Assembly (NCBI RefSeq): GCF_027922045.1
Contig: NZ_BSEX01000015.1
Coordinates: 62,001 to 126,000, forward strand
Reading direction: 5' to 3'
Source: Microbacterium terregens
Lineage (GTDB): Bacteria; Pseudomonadota; Alphaproteobacteria; Sphingomonadales; Sphingomonadaceae
Length of the DNA stretch: 64,000 nt
Part shown: positions 26,101 through 34,115 of the stretch, one piece after another
Layout: each line of letters begins with the position of its first letter
Numbering within the stretch: position 1 is the first letter of the stretch
The notes under the pieces: model-generated
Seen by the model: only the letters and a program-made list of their open reading frames with translations
What the model was told of the DNA's origin: nothing
The model's database searches: none
Position numbers and translations under genes: made by a program

Positions 26101-26700
26101 GCGCATCTCGCGAAGGTCCATGGCGCGCGCAGCATCGCGGCGCTCGCCGACACGCCGGTGCCGGAGGGCGGTCGTTCGGGGGCTACGGTTGCCGCACTGG
26201 TCGAGGATGCGCGCTGGCGTACGTCCGCGCGCGGCAAGCGGTACATGATGGCGACCCTGTCGGACGCGAGCGGCCAGTGCATCGCCACCTGTTTCGAGGA
26301 TGCTGCCGCCGATGCGCTGGAGGAAGCCAGCAAGCTCGGCGGGTGCGGGCTCATGACGCTCGAACTCGATCGTCGCCCCGGCGACGAAAGCGCGCGCGTG
26401 ACGGTGAAGGCGGTGAAGCCATTCGAGGCGCTGGCAAACAGCGTCCGACTGACCCTCGAACTCAAGGTCGACGACGCCACGGCGCTCCCGGCGCTGGCGA
26501 TCCTGTTGGCCGGACACCGCGGCGCGCGGGGTGAAGTTTGGGCCGAAGTCACCGCAGCGGGCGAGACCACGGCGCATCTGCTGCTAGGGCGCGACTATCT
26601 GCTCGATGGGGAACTCACCAGCCACGTCGAGCGCCTGCCGGGGATCACGTCCGCCAACCTGCGCGCGGCCGACTCGAAGCGGCTGGCGGCCGTCGCCTGA
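23185..26700 (+). CDS. dnaE: DNA polymerase III alpha subunit
   Basis: This is the replicative polymerase subunit (1171 residues, normal for DnaE1). The PHP domain is at about 1-275. The polymerase core shows GPGRGSGAGSA near residue 371 and the catalytic Asp motif MPDFDIDF near 410-417. A helix-hairpin-helix region and an OB-fold domain (about 1000-1080) follow, and the tail reads LLGRDYLLDGELT. In the PHP domain the usual H-x-H metal motif is replaced by LRTFSS and the later D-H by SDRNGL, so the metal centre is probably lost. Start ATG gives MPHSGFVPL. Confidence 0.98.
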   Translation: MPHSGFVPLRTFSSFTMLEGAIDPKVIAKKAAKLGFPAIALSDRNGLYAAMAFSDACKAEGVQPIIGTLLSVARPVPEGVEPPLDWLALYAQDMRGYENLCALVSKAHLDRPVEIPAHVPLSALEGCTDGLLALTAGGEGALARLFAEGQETAAFAYADQLEALFPGRLYVELCRRNEEIEQRAEAALLDLAYDRNLPLVATNPCCFADPDFHEAHDAMLCIASSSYVASEDRQRSSPDLWMKPADTMRALFEDLPEAIANTLVVAQRCAVAAPKRKPILPSLAGDREGEATRLREDAFAGLVARLRKIVELEDGEGTELDEPALRARFPEYFERLEFEVGIIIQMGFPGYFLIVADFIKWAKDHDIPVGPGRGSGAGSAVAWALTITDLDPIKLGLLFERFLNPERVSMPDFDIDFCETRRGEVIRYVQQKYGRDQVAQIITFGKLKARAVLKDTGRVLQMSYGQVDRLAKLVPNHPTDPWTLERAINGVSELAHQYEREDDVRRLLDLAMRLEGLPRHSSTHAAGVVIGDRPLAELVPLYRDPRSDMPVTQFDMKYVEGAGLVKFDFLGLKTLSVLKKGVQLLAKRGVTVDLDSLPWDDEGVYALLQRGETVGVFQLESEGMRRTLTAVRPTNFGDIIALVSLYRPGPMDNIPSFGARKAGREEIVYPHDLLEPILKETYGIFVYQEQVMQAAQILAGYSLGGADMLRRAMGKKVQAEMDAQRSIFVEGCAKVNNIPEAKANELFDLIDKFAGYGFNKSHAAAYALLAYQTAWLKAHYPHEFFAASMCFDMAQTDKLAIFVDDMKRLGIACLGPDLNASEAEFDVQPHGDGLAVRYALAALKGVGERAMELLVEERRANGPFKTLDDFAHRADPRLLNKRQLETLASAGAFDSIVPDRAAVAGAAEIVLGVAARTQENKLSGQGGLFGIGGGAAEPAIRLPDAHWSMTQAISAEREAFGFYFSAHPLDRYAHLAKVHGARSIAALADTPVPEGGRSGATVAALVEDARWRTSARGKRYMMATLSDASGQCIATCFEDAAADALEEASKLGGCGLMTLELDRRPGDESARVTVKAVKPFEALANSVRLTLELKVDDATALPALAILLAGHRGARGEVWAEVTAAGETTAHLLLGRDYLLDGELTSHVERLPGITSANLRAADSKRLAAVA

Positions 26701-26703
26701 AGC

Positions 26704-28140
26704 TCAGCCGGCGACGACCAGCTTGACCAGTCGGCTCGGCGTGAGCGTGGGCGTGTCCTCAAGACCGTTGAGGGTTACGAACCGCTCCCGCTGGTAGTTC
26801 GGATAGGCCATCTGGCGCGCGAGGCTGTCGATCGTGTCGCCGGCTTTCACCGTCACGATGCGGATCCGCTTCCCCTTGATCGCGGCGGCTGCCTGCGGCG
26901 ACAGTTGCGCCACGCTGGACACCATGCTCGCAAAGGCGCCGAGGCGATTGCCCGAGGGCGTCACCACGAGGAAGTAATAGGTGGCGGACGGGAAGCGATA
27001 GGCTACGACGGTCGCATCCACCGTGCGGCCGTTGCTGGTCGCGGAGACGGTGCCCTGCACCATCGGAAGCCCGTTCACCTCGCCGCTCCGCAGTTCGACA
27101 CTAGACGTGTCCCGAGCGCCAAGTTCCCCCAGGCGCGCTCGTACGAAGCCGGACAGGTCGGTGGTGGCGGCCGCGGCCCGGAACTGCGCTTGCCCACCGG
27201 TTCCCGCGACTGTCACCGCATCGGTGCCGTTGTCGATCTTGTAGCCTGCTGGAGCAGTAAACTGCAGCCGCAGCTGCGGATGGCGGAAGGTCTGGCCCTC
27301 GATGATCCCCTGTGCCGGGTTGTCGTCATACGGCAGGCCATCGAGCATGCGCAGAAACGCGGTGTCCTGGACGTTCGAAGCGGGCGCGGCGCGCATCTGC
27401 TGCGCAAGCTGGCGCGCGCGAGCGACACGATCCGCACCGTTCGGATGGGTGCTCGCCCAGGTCGGCACCGCATCGGCTTGCCGACCCTCGATCCGGGCGG
27501 CGAGCGTCTGGTCGTCGTTCAGCTGGCGAAGCATCGCAGACATGCCATAGGGATCATAGCCCGCGGCGGTGGCATAGCGGACCCCCAGGCCGTCCGCCTC
27601 ATATTCCTGCGAGCGGCTGAACCCCAGGGTGTAGAGCTGCGTGCCCGTGCTGGCGATGCGTCCCAGGACGTCGCTTCCAGTGAGCCAGCCCACGCCGGCT
27701 GACAGAAGTCCCCCGAGGGTCGCCCGGGTGTTGCGCTTGTTCGAATGTCGCGCGGCGACATGCCCGACCTCATGGCCGAGCACCGCTGCGAGTTCCGCCT
27801 CGCTGTTCATCAACGCCAGCAACTGGCGCGTGACATAGACATAGCCACCGGGGATCGCGAACGCGTTCTCGACCGGCGAGTCGAGCAGGGTCACCGTGAA
27901 GTCGCCCTGCGCGTTCGAGAGACCGGACTGGACGGCCACGCGCTTGCCGACCCGTTCGACGAACGCCGCCTGAGGCCCTGTATAGGCGCCGCCGAACTCC
28001 GACAGCAGTTGGGGATGGGCCTGCGCACCCTGAGCCTTGTCGGACCGGGAGATGGTGCGGGCTGTCTGTGCCGAGGCAGGAAGCGTCGGCGTCACGATCA
28101 GGGCGGTAGCGACCGCCGCGGCTATGTAGGTACGGGTCAT
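26704..28140 (-). CDS. M48 family Zn metalloprotease with LysM domain
   Basis: This is a secreted zinc protease of 478 residues. A signal peptide covers about residues 1-24 (ends PASAQ). The zinc motif HEVGH is at residues 123-127, with the third ligand probably the Glu in RSQEYEADGLGVRYA. A C-terminal LysM-like peptidoglycan-binding region starts around VKAGDTIDSLARQM. Related E. coli proteins (BepA, LoiP) act on outer-membrane proteins in the periplasm; a similar role is inferred. It ends 3 bases from the convergent dnaE stop, with no room for a separate terminator. Confidence 0.92.
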   Translation of the reverse strand: MTRTYIAAAVATALIVTPTLPASAQTARTISRSDKAQGAQAHPQLLSEFGGAYTGPQAAFVERVGKRVAVQSGLSNAQGDFTVTLLDSPVENAFAIPGGYVYVTRQLLALMNSEAELAAVLGHEVGHVAARHSNKRNTRATLGGLLSAGVGWLTGSDVLGRIASTGTQLYTLGFSRSQEYEADGLGVRYATAAGYDPYGMSAMLRQLNDDQTLAARIEGRQADAVPTWASTHPNGADRVARARQLAQQMRAAPASNVQDTAFLRMLDGLPYDDNPAQGIIEGQTFRHPQLRLQFTAPAGYKIDNGTDAVTVAGTGGQAQFRAAAATTDLSGFVRARLGELGARDTSSVELRSGEVNGLPMVQGTVSATSNGRTVDATVVAYRFPSATYYFLVVTPSGNRLGAFASMVSSVAQLSPQAAAAIKGKRIRIVTVKAGDTIDSLARQMAYPNYQRERFVTLNGLEDTPTLTPSRLVKLVVAG

Positions 28141-28195
28141 GGCGTCTCCGGGGTGGAGAGCGCGCGGAGCCCCCGGCGGTTCCCTTACAGCCCGC

Positions 28196-29263
28196 TTAGT
28201 CGAACAGATCGCCCTGCCGTCCCCTCGGCCGGCGAAACCGGTCGCAGTTCAGCGGCGCACGCCCGCGTTCCAGTCCGTAGCGGCGGATCGCGATGCGGAA
28301 CCGGGTCCGCATCAACTCGGCCCAGGGGCCCGAGCCCTGCATGCGCGTGAAGAAGTTCGGATCGTTGACCCGCCCGCCGCGTAAGGAGCGGAGGATTGCC
28401 ATCACCTTTTCGGCACGGTCCGGAAAATGCGTGTCGAGCCATGCGCGGAACAGCGGGGCGACCTCCCAGGGCAGACGGACGGGGAGGAAGAAGGCGCCGC
28501 ATGCGCCCGCGGCCGCCGCCTGTTCCAGGATGCGCTCCAGCTCTCCATCGGTGATCGCGGGGATCACCGGGGCTACGGAGACGGAGCAGGGGATTCCGGC
28601 TGCGGTGAGGGCGGCCACTGCGGCGAGCCGCTTGCGCGGGTGCGGCGCGCGCGGTTCGAGGGTGCGGGCGATCACAGGATCGAGCGAAGTGATCGACATC
28701 GCGACGGAGACGAGGCCCTTCGTCGCCATGGGCGCCAGTAGATCCAGGTCGCGCACCACGCGGTCGGACTTGGTGGTGATGGTCAGCGGATGGTCGCACT
28801 CGGACAGCACCTCGATGCATGCCCGAGCAATCCGCCAGTCGGCTTCGATCGGCTGATAGGGATCGGTGTTGGTGCCGAAGGCGATCGGCCGGACCTGGTA
28901 GCCGGGCTTCGAAAGCTCGGCCCGGAGCAGCGCAGGCGCATCCGGCTTGGCAAACAGCCGTGTCTCGAAGTCGATGCCCGGGGACAGATCATGGAAGGCA
29001 TGGCTCGGTCGCGCGAAGCAGTAGATGCAGCCATGTTCGCAGCCATTGTAGGGGTTCACCGAGCGATCGAAGCCGATGTCGGGCGACCGGTTGTAGCTGA
29101 TGATCGTGCGGGGGGTGAGCAGGCCCACGCTGGTACGCACCGGCGGTGGCGCACCGTCGATCGCCTCGCGGGCATCCAGCCAGTCGCCATCCGCCTCCCG
29201 CTCCGGCAGGTTGAAGCGGGTGCTGGTGCTGTTGATCGTTGCGCCACGGGCATTGCGAGCCAT
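28196..29263 (-). CDS. PA0069-type radical SAM protein
   Basis: This 355-residue radical SAM enzyme has the cluster motif C-x3-C-x2-C as Cys75, Cys79 and Cys82 in NGCEHGCIYCFARPSHAF. The surrounding sequence (SYNRSPDIGFDRSVNPYNG) and the later PLTITTKSDRVVRDLDLL match the SplB-like group usually named PA0069 family. The reaction is unknown. SplB itself repairs spore photoproduct, but this organism is unlikely to sporulate, so another substrate is expected. It is 46 bases from moaB on the same strand. Confidence 0.92.
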   Translation of the reverse strand: MARNARGATINSTSTRFNLPEREADGDWLDAREAIDGAPPPVRTSVGLLTPRTIISYNRSPDIGFDRSVNPYNGCEHGCIYCFARPSHAFHDLSPGIDFETRLFAKPDAPALLRAELSKPGYQVRPIAFGTNTDPYQPIEADWRIARACIEVLSECDHPLTITTKSDRVVRDLDLLAPMATKGLVSVAMSITSLDPVIARTLEPRAPHPRKRLAAVAALTAAGIPCSVSVAPVIPAITDGELERILEQAAAAGACGAFFLPVRLPWEVAPLFRAWLDTHFPDRAEKVMAILRSLRGGRVNDPNFFTRMQGSGPWAELMRTRFRIAIRRYGLERGRAPLNCDRFRRPRGRQGDLFD

Positions 29264-29309
29264 GACGCAGAAAGAACATAAGAAGAACGTGGAATCAACC
29301 CCGCGGCAA

Positions 29310-29837
29310 TCAGTGCTCGCGCAGGCGGGGCATCAACTCGACGAAATTGCAGGGCGTGTGGCGGCTATCCAGTTGTGAGGCGAGAATGCCTTCCCAACCG
29401 TCGCGAACGGCTCCGGTGGAGCCGGGAAGGGCGAACACATAGGTGCCCCGGGAGACGCAGGCGCAGGCGCGCGATTGGACGGTCGACGTGCCGATCTTCG
29501 CATAGCTCAGCCAGCGGAAGAGCTCGCCGAAACCAGGGATCATCTTGTCCGCGACGCGCTCCACGGCTTCGGGCGTGACGTCGCGCCCGGTCACGCCTGT
29601 GCCGCCGGTCGTCAGGATACAATCGATCGCCGGATCGTCGATCCATCCGTGCAACCGCCCAACGATCGCGGCAACGTCGTCGGGAAGCAGCGCGCGATCG
29701 GCGAGCACATGACCTGCCTCGCTCAACAGCGCGACAAGGGTATCGCCCGACCGATCCTCCGCAAGCGTGCGGGTGTCGGAGACGGTCAGAACAGCAATGC
29801 GGACCGGAACGAACGCCCGCGCTGGATCAATTGGCAT
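29310..29837 (-). CDS. moaB: Molybdenum cofactor biosynthesis protein B
   Basis: This is a 175-residue MoaB/Mog-type protein, which binds or adenylylates molybdopterin. The motif [18 protein letters not shown] (about residues 79-96) and the C-terminal [17 protein letters not shown] are typical. Other moa genes are absent from the window. Its start overlaps the end of the lytic transglycosylase gene by 11 bases. Confidence 0.93.
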   Translation of the reverse strand: MPIDPARAFVPVRIAVLTVSDTRTLAEDRSGDTLVALLSEAGHVLADRALLPDDVAAIVGRLHGWIDDPAIDCILTTGGTGVTGRDVTPEAVERVADKMIPGFGELFRWLSYAKIGTSTVQSRACACVSRGTYVFALPGSTGAVRDGWEGILASQLDSRHTPCNFVELMPRLREH

Positions 29838-31605
29838 GGGCGACGGACGAGCGACCGTTGCTGCTGAGACGCACCGCGCCGCCGCCCTTGGCTCCGGGGA
29901 ACTTCGGCCACATGCCCTGCGCGAGCGCCGCGCGGCTGGCGGAGGTTTTCCCCTCCTGCTTTTCGTACATCCAGTAGTTGCGCAGCACCGACATCACGTA
30001 GCCGCGCGTCTCCCAATAGGGGATCGATTCGATGTAGAGGAGCGGATCTCCGCCGTCGTGCGCCTGCAGGTCCCAGGCCTGTACCGGGCTCGGCCCCGCA
30101 TTATAGGCGGCGATCACCTTGGGCAGCAGCCCGCCGGTCGCCTGCATGTCGCGCAGCTTCTCAAGATAGCTTTGGCCCACTTCGATGTTGGTGGAAGGGC
30201 GGGCGAGGGCAGAGCGATCGATCGTCACGCCCTTGGCACGACCGAAGTCGCTCGCGGCTGCCGGCATGATCTGCATCAGGCCAAAGGCGCCCGCGGGGCT
30301 CACAACCTGTGGGTTGAACTTCGACTCCTGCAAGGCGTGGGCGTAGACCAGTGCCTTGTCCACGCGCCAACCGCCGTCCGGCGTCCAGTCTGGTGCCGGG
30401 TAACGGGCCTCCAGGACGGGCTTCGCCCCGACAGGCGCATTATGAGAAAGCCAAAGCTGCGTCGCCGGCAGGTTCATGCTGCCCGCGACGCGCGTGAGCG
30501 CAGCATAGTCGCTGGCATCGCCGATCCTGGCTTGGTGCCGCAGAACCTGGTCGGCCAGTGCCGCCTCGCCGATCTCGGACAGGGCGGCCGCGACACGGAC
30601 ATTCGGGCGCCGTTCCAGTGCCTGCCAGTCCGCCGTCACGCGCTCAGGGGCCGACTTGCGGTCGACCATGCCCAGCGCCTGCCGGGCGAGCAGACCGTAA
30701 TAGGTTTCGCCATATTGCGCGGCGCTTTGCAGGCGCGGCTGCACCAGGTCCGGACGACCGCACGCGATGTCCGCCCGGGTCGCCCAATAGAGGCCGGCGG
30801 AGCGCAGCTCGGTATCGGTGGCACGACGGGCGACGTCGCCGAACGCCACCTGCGCCGCGGCGCAGTCCTTTTGCCGCCATGCGGCGAGGCCCTGCGTCCA
30901 GTCCGCCTGCGCAGCCCAGTCGCCTTGCCCCCTCTGTGCGAGCCGCGCGACCCGGCGGGCGTTGCCGTCGTCCCCGGCCACGAAATAGATCCAGGCGACG
31001 CGTTGCTGCCATTCCGTCAGCGCCTCAGGCGTGAGCTCGCTCGCACGCTGAGTGAGCAACGCCTCGGCCGCAGGGCCATCGTCGAGCTTGACGAACGGCT
31101 TCATGGCGATGGCAAGTTCGGCGGCCACCTGGTCGCTGCGGATCGCGCGCGTCCGGACGCGCGTCGGCGCACCATCGAACCAGGTCATGCGCTGTTGGCT
31201 GGGCAGCGCGGGAAGGGAGGCCGCGCCGCGAAGCTGCGCAAGACGCGCGAGCTGCGGCGCCTCCGGGAGTTCGGGCGCTTCCGCCAGAAGCGCGAGCAAA
31301 GGCTCCAGCGCGACCTTGGGAGAATTGGGCGCCGTATAGAGCTCGGCACGGGCAATGGCGTGCAGCGGGCCCGGCTTGAGCGCATCGAGCTGAAGCTGTG
31401 CATCGGCCCAGCGCGTATCCCGGATCGCTGCGAACACCGAGCGATAGGCTGTGCGCTCTTCGCTGCTCAATTGGCGAGGGACGCCCTCGAGAGCGCCGTG
31501 TTTCGCGCTGCCCCGCGCAGGGACGCGACCCTCGTCGAGATCGCTGGCGTTGGCGGCCAGAGGAGCCGCCAGCAACAGGGCGCCTACCGCAAGAGCGATT
31601 TTCAC
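29827..31605 (-). CDS. Soluble lytic murein transglycosylase (Slt-like)
   Basis: This is a 592-residue periplasmic enzyme that cleaves peptidoglycan between MurNAc and GlcNAc, forming 1,6-anhydro ends. A signal peptide ([21 protein letters not shown]) opens the protein. A long alpha-helical superhelical region follows, and then the catalytic domain with Glu427 in [19 protein letters not shown], followed by LMQIMPAAA and [16 protein letters not shown] at 31605 is chosen because the signal peptide begins there and it shares a GTGA overlap with the upstream stop. Confidence 0.94.
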   Translation of the reverse strand: MKIALAVGALLLAAPLAANASDLDEGRVPARGSAKHGALEGVPRQLSSEERTAYRSVFAAIRDTRWADAQLQLDALKPGPLHAIARAELYTAPNSPKVALEPLLALLAEAPELPEAPQLARLAQLRGAASLPALPSQQRMTWFDGAPTRVRTRAIRSDQVAAELAIAMKPFVKLDDGPAAEALLTQRASELTPEALTEWQQRVAWIYFVAGDDGNARRVARLAQRGQGDWAAQADWTQGLAAWRQKDCAAAQVAFGDVARRATDTELRSAGLYWATRADIACGRPDLVQPRLQSAAQYGETYYGLLARQALGMVDRKSAPERVTADWQALERRPNVRVAAALSEIGEAALADQVLRHQARIGDASDYAALTRVAGSMNLPATQLWLSHNAPVGAKPVLEARYPAPDWTPDGGWRVDKALVYAHALQESKFNPQVVSPAGAFGLMQIMPAAASDFGRAKGVTIDRSALARPSTNIEVGQSYLEKLRDMQATGGLLPKVIAAYNAGPSPVQAWDLQAHDGGDPLLYIESIPYWETRGYVMSVLRNYWMYEKQEGKTSASRAALAQGMWPKFPGAKGGGAVRLSSNGRSSVAHAN

Positions 31606-32336
31606 GCGTCGTTTTCCTCGATCAACAGCTGCAAGTCGCGCCAGGCCTCCGCCTTGCACATCGGTCGCTCCAGCAGCACCCGCGGGTGGTAGGTAGCGAC
31701 CGCCTTGCACGCCAAATTGTCATCGCTGAGCACGTCCGAACAGTCGCCGTGCGCGCCAGCCTTCGAGCCGAGCACGGCGCGACTTGCGATCTGGCCGAGC
31801 AGCAACAGCCGCCTGGGGCGGACGATCCCCACCAGGTGCCGGGCCATCGCCTCGAGTTCTGCGGCGCTCGCACGTGGCACTCGCCCCGCAAGTGGGCGGG
31901 CGACGCAGACGGAGGCGATCAGCGTCTGTTCGCGGGCCAAACCGATCGCCGTCAGCATCCGGTCGAGCAGGTGGCCTTCGGGGCCGGCAAGCAGGTGTCC
32001 GGCGCCGGCGTCCGCCTCTTCGGGAACGTCGGTCAGCACCATCAGCTTCGCAGTGGCCGGATCCCCGCTCGGCGCGACGCGCGCCGGCGCCCATTTTGCG
32101 TCGGGTGCCTGATCCCCCATGCGGTAGGCGAGGAATTCCTCATAATTGGCCGGATAGCCTGTGCTCGGCGCTGCCGCAGGTGCTGCCGGCGGAAGTGGAG
32201 TAGGTGCCGGCAGCGCCTCTGGAACCAACCAATCGCGCGGCCGTTCTTCGACCAGCGTGTCGACACCCGCCTCAAGCCACCAATCCAGTGTGCTTGCCGC
32301 GATATTTCGCCAATCGAGATGCTGATCCGCCCCCAT
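31602..32336 (-). CDS. Uracil-DNA glycosylase-fold protein, divergent
   Basis: This 244-residue protein shows the UDG superfamily outline: LMVLTDVPEE at the place of the usual GEAPG motif, a central RRLLLLGQIASRAVLG strand, and the C-terminal TYHPRVLLERP motif, which is intact. The N-terminal active-site motif and the four iron-sulphur Cys of family 4 enzymes are not evident. A Pro/Ala-rich linker (about residues 42-60) separates a short N-terminal helix region. Glycosylase activity is therefore doubtful. ATG at 32336 lies 8 bases after a TATATA box, so the mRNA may be nearly leaderless. Confidence 0.72.
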   Translation of the reverse strand: MGADQHLDWRNIAASTLDWWLEAGVDTLVEERPRDWLVPEALPAPTPLPPAAPAAAPSTGYPANYEEFLAYRMGDQAPDAKWAPARVAPSGDPATAKLMVLTDVPEEADAGAGHLLAGPEGHLLDRMLTAIGLAREQTLIASVCVARPLAGRVPRASAAELEAMARHLVGIVRPRRLLLLGQIASRAVLGSKAGAHGDCSDVLSDDNLACKAVATYHPRVLLERPMCKAEAWRDLQLLIEENDA

Positions 32337-32453
32337 CACCCTATATAGGCCACCGGGTTGACGCCGCGGTCAATCTGAATGAATTCCGCTGCCGACAAGA
32401 CGTTGCAGGTACGCGACGACACGGTGCCGCAGCGAGCGTGGGAGTAGGAGTGC

Positions 32454-34115
32454 ATGAACGAGCGGGAATCAATGCCCTATGACGTCGTGATCGTCGGCGC
32501 GGGCCCCGCAGGTCTGTCGGCTGCGATCCGGCTGAAGCAGCTGGCCAACGAGGCCGGTCGCGAGATCGCGGTCTGCGTGCTGGAGAAGGGGTCCGAAGTC
32601 GGCGCCCACATCCTCTCTGGAGCGGTGATCGACCCGCGCGCGCTGGACGAGCTTTTGCCGGATTGGCGCGATCAGGGCTGCCCGCTCGCAGAGGTGCCGG
32701 TGACGGAGAACCATCACTGGATCCTGAACGCCACGGGCAAGACGGAAATGCCGCACTTCGCGCTGCCGCCGTTCATGTCGAACGAGGGAACCTATACCTG
32801 CTCGCTCGGCAGCCTGTGCCGCTGGCTGGCGGAACAGGCCGAGGGTCTCGGCGTCGAGATCTTCCCCGGCTTCGCCGCGGCCGAGGTGCTGTTCCACGAA
32901 GATGGATCGGTCAAGGGCGTCGCGACCGGCGACATGGGCATTGCGCGCGACGGTACCCGCAAGCCGGACTGGCAGCCCGGATTGGAGCTCCACGCCAAAT
33001 ATACCTTCCTTGCAGAGGGCGTCCGAGGGCACCTCAGCAAGGAGCTGATCCGCATCTTCGAACTCGCGAAGGATGCGCAGCCGCAGGTCTATGGCATCGG
33101 CATCAAGGAGCTTTGGGACATTGCGCCCGAAAAGCATGTGCCCGGACGGGTGATCCACACGCAAGGCTGGCCACTGTCGGAAACCCGCGGCACCAACGGC
33201 GGCGGCTTCCTGTATCACCAGGCGAACGGGCAGGTGGCGCTGGGCCTCGTCACCTGGCTCAACTATTCCAATCCCCATCTTTCGCCGTTCCACGAGATGC
33301 AGCGGTGGAAGACGCATCCGGAGATCGCCAAGATCCTGGAGGGCGGCAAGCGCGTGTCCTATGGCGCGCGTGCGATCAACGACGGCGGCTGGCAATCCGT
33401 ACCCAAGCTGGTCTTCCCCGGCGGCGCCCTGATCGGCTGCTCGGCAGGCTTCGTGAACGTGCCGCGGATCAAGGGCACGCATACGGCGATGAAAACCGCG
33501 ATGCTCGCGGCCGAGGCCGCCTTCGACGCCATCGTGGCCGAACGCGCCGGCGACACGCTCGACGCATATCCCCGCGCCTATGAGGCGAGCTGGGTGTATG
33601 AGGAATTGCGCAAGGTCCGCAACGTGGTGCCGCTGGTCAAGAAGTTCGGCGACTTCGTCGGCTCGGGGCTCTCCGGCATCACCATGTGGGCCGAGCATTG
33701 GGGCATCCGCATGCCGTTCACGATGCGCCACCATCCGGATCACGAGAGCCTTTGGCGCAAGGATCAGGTCCAGCCGATCGCCTATCCGAAGCCGGACGGG
33801 AAGCTGACGTTCGACCGTCTTTCCTCGGTGTTCCTGTCGAACACCAACCATGAGGAGGATCAGCCGGTCCACCTCACGCTGCGCGATCCCGACATTCCGA
33901 TCGATTACGACCTGCCGATGTTCGACGAGCCGGCGCAGCGTTATTGTCCCGCGGGGGTCTACGAGGTGGTGGAGACCGAGGGCGCCAAGCCGCGCTTCGT
34001 GATCAACGCCCAGAACTGCGTCCACTGCAAGACCTGCGACATCAAGGATCCGACGCAAAACATCAACTGGGTGGTGCCTGAGGGTGGGGGAGGACCGAAC
34101 TATCCCAACATGTAA
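32454..34115 (+). CDS. Electron transfer flavoprotein-ubiquinone oxidoreductase
   Basis: ETF-QO passes electrons from acyl-CoA and other dehydrogenases, through ETF, to ubiquinone at the membrane. The 553-residue protein has the FAD motif VIVGAGPAGLSAAIRL (about residues 10-25), the ubiquinone-region GGGFLYHQANGQVALGLVTW, and a C-terminal [4Fe-4S] domain with CPAGVYE and NCVHCKTCDIKDP. The last residues, GGGGPNYPNM, are nearly invariant in the family. An ATG six codons later (32472) is an alternative start. Confidence 0.97.
   Translation: MNERESMPYDVVIVGAGPAGLSAAIRLKQLANEAGREIAVCVLEKGSEVGAHILSGAVIDPRALDELLPDWRDQGCPLAEVPVTENHHWILNATGKTEMPHFALPPFMSNEGTYTCSLGSLCRWLAEQAEGLGVEIFPGFAAAEVLFHEDGSVKGVATGDMGIARDGTRKPDWQPGLELHAKYTFLAEGVRGHLSKELIRIFELAKDAQPQVYGIGIKELWDIAPEKHVPGRVIHTQGWPLSETRGTNGGGFLYHQANGQVALGLVTWLNYSNPHLSPFHEMQRWKTHPEIAKILEGGKRVSYGARAINDGGWQSVPKLVFPGGALIGCSAGFVNVPRIKGTHTAMKTAMLAAEAAFDAIVAERAGDTLDAYPRAYEASWVYEELRKVRNVVPLVKKFGDFVGSGLSGITMWAEHWGIRMPFTMRHHPDHESLWRKDQVQPIAYPKPDGKLTFDRLSSVFLSNTNHEEDQPVHLTLRDPDIPIDYDLPMFDEPAQRYCPAGVYEVVETEGAKPRFVINAQNCVHCKTCDIKDPTQNINWVVPEGGGGPNYPNM

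Noticed and set aside
23842..26577. A 911-codon open frame on the minus strand opposite dnaE
   Set aside because: Antisense to dnaE with shadow composition and no recognisable motif.
32334..32453. Divergent promoters around a TATATA box between the UDG-fold gene and the ETF-QO gene
   Set aside because: The TATATA can serve as a -10 box on either strand, but the nearest -35-like boxes have wrong spacing (about 20 bases on the minus strand), so I did not list it as a promoter.
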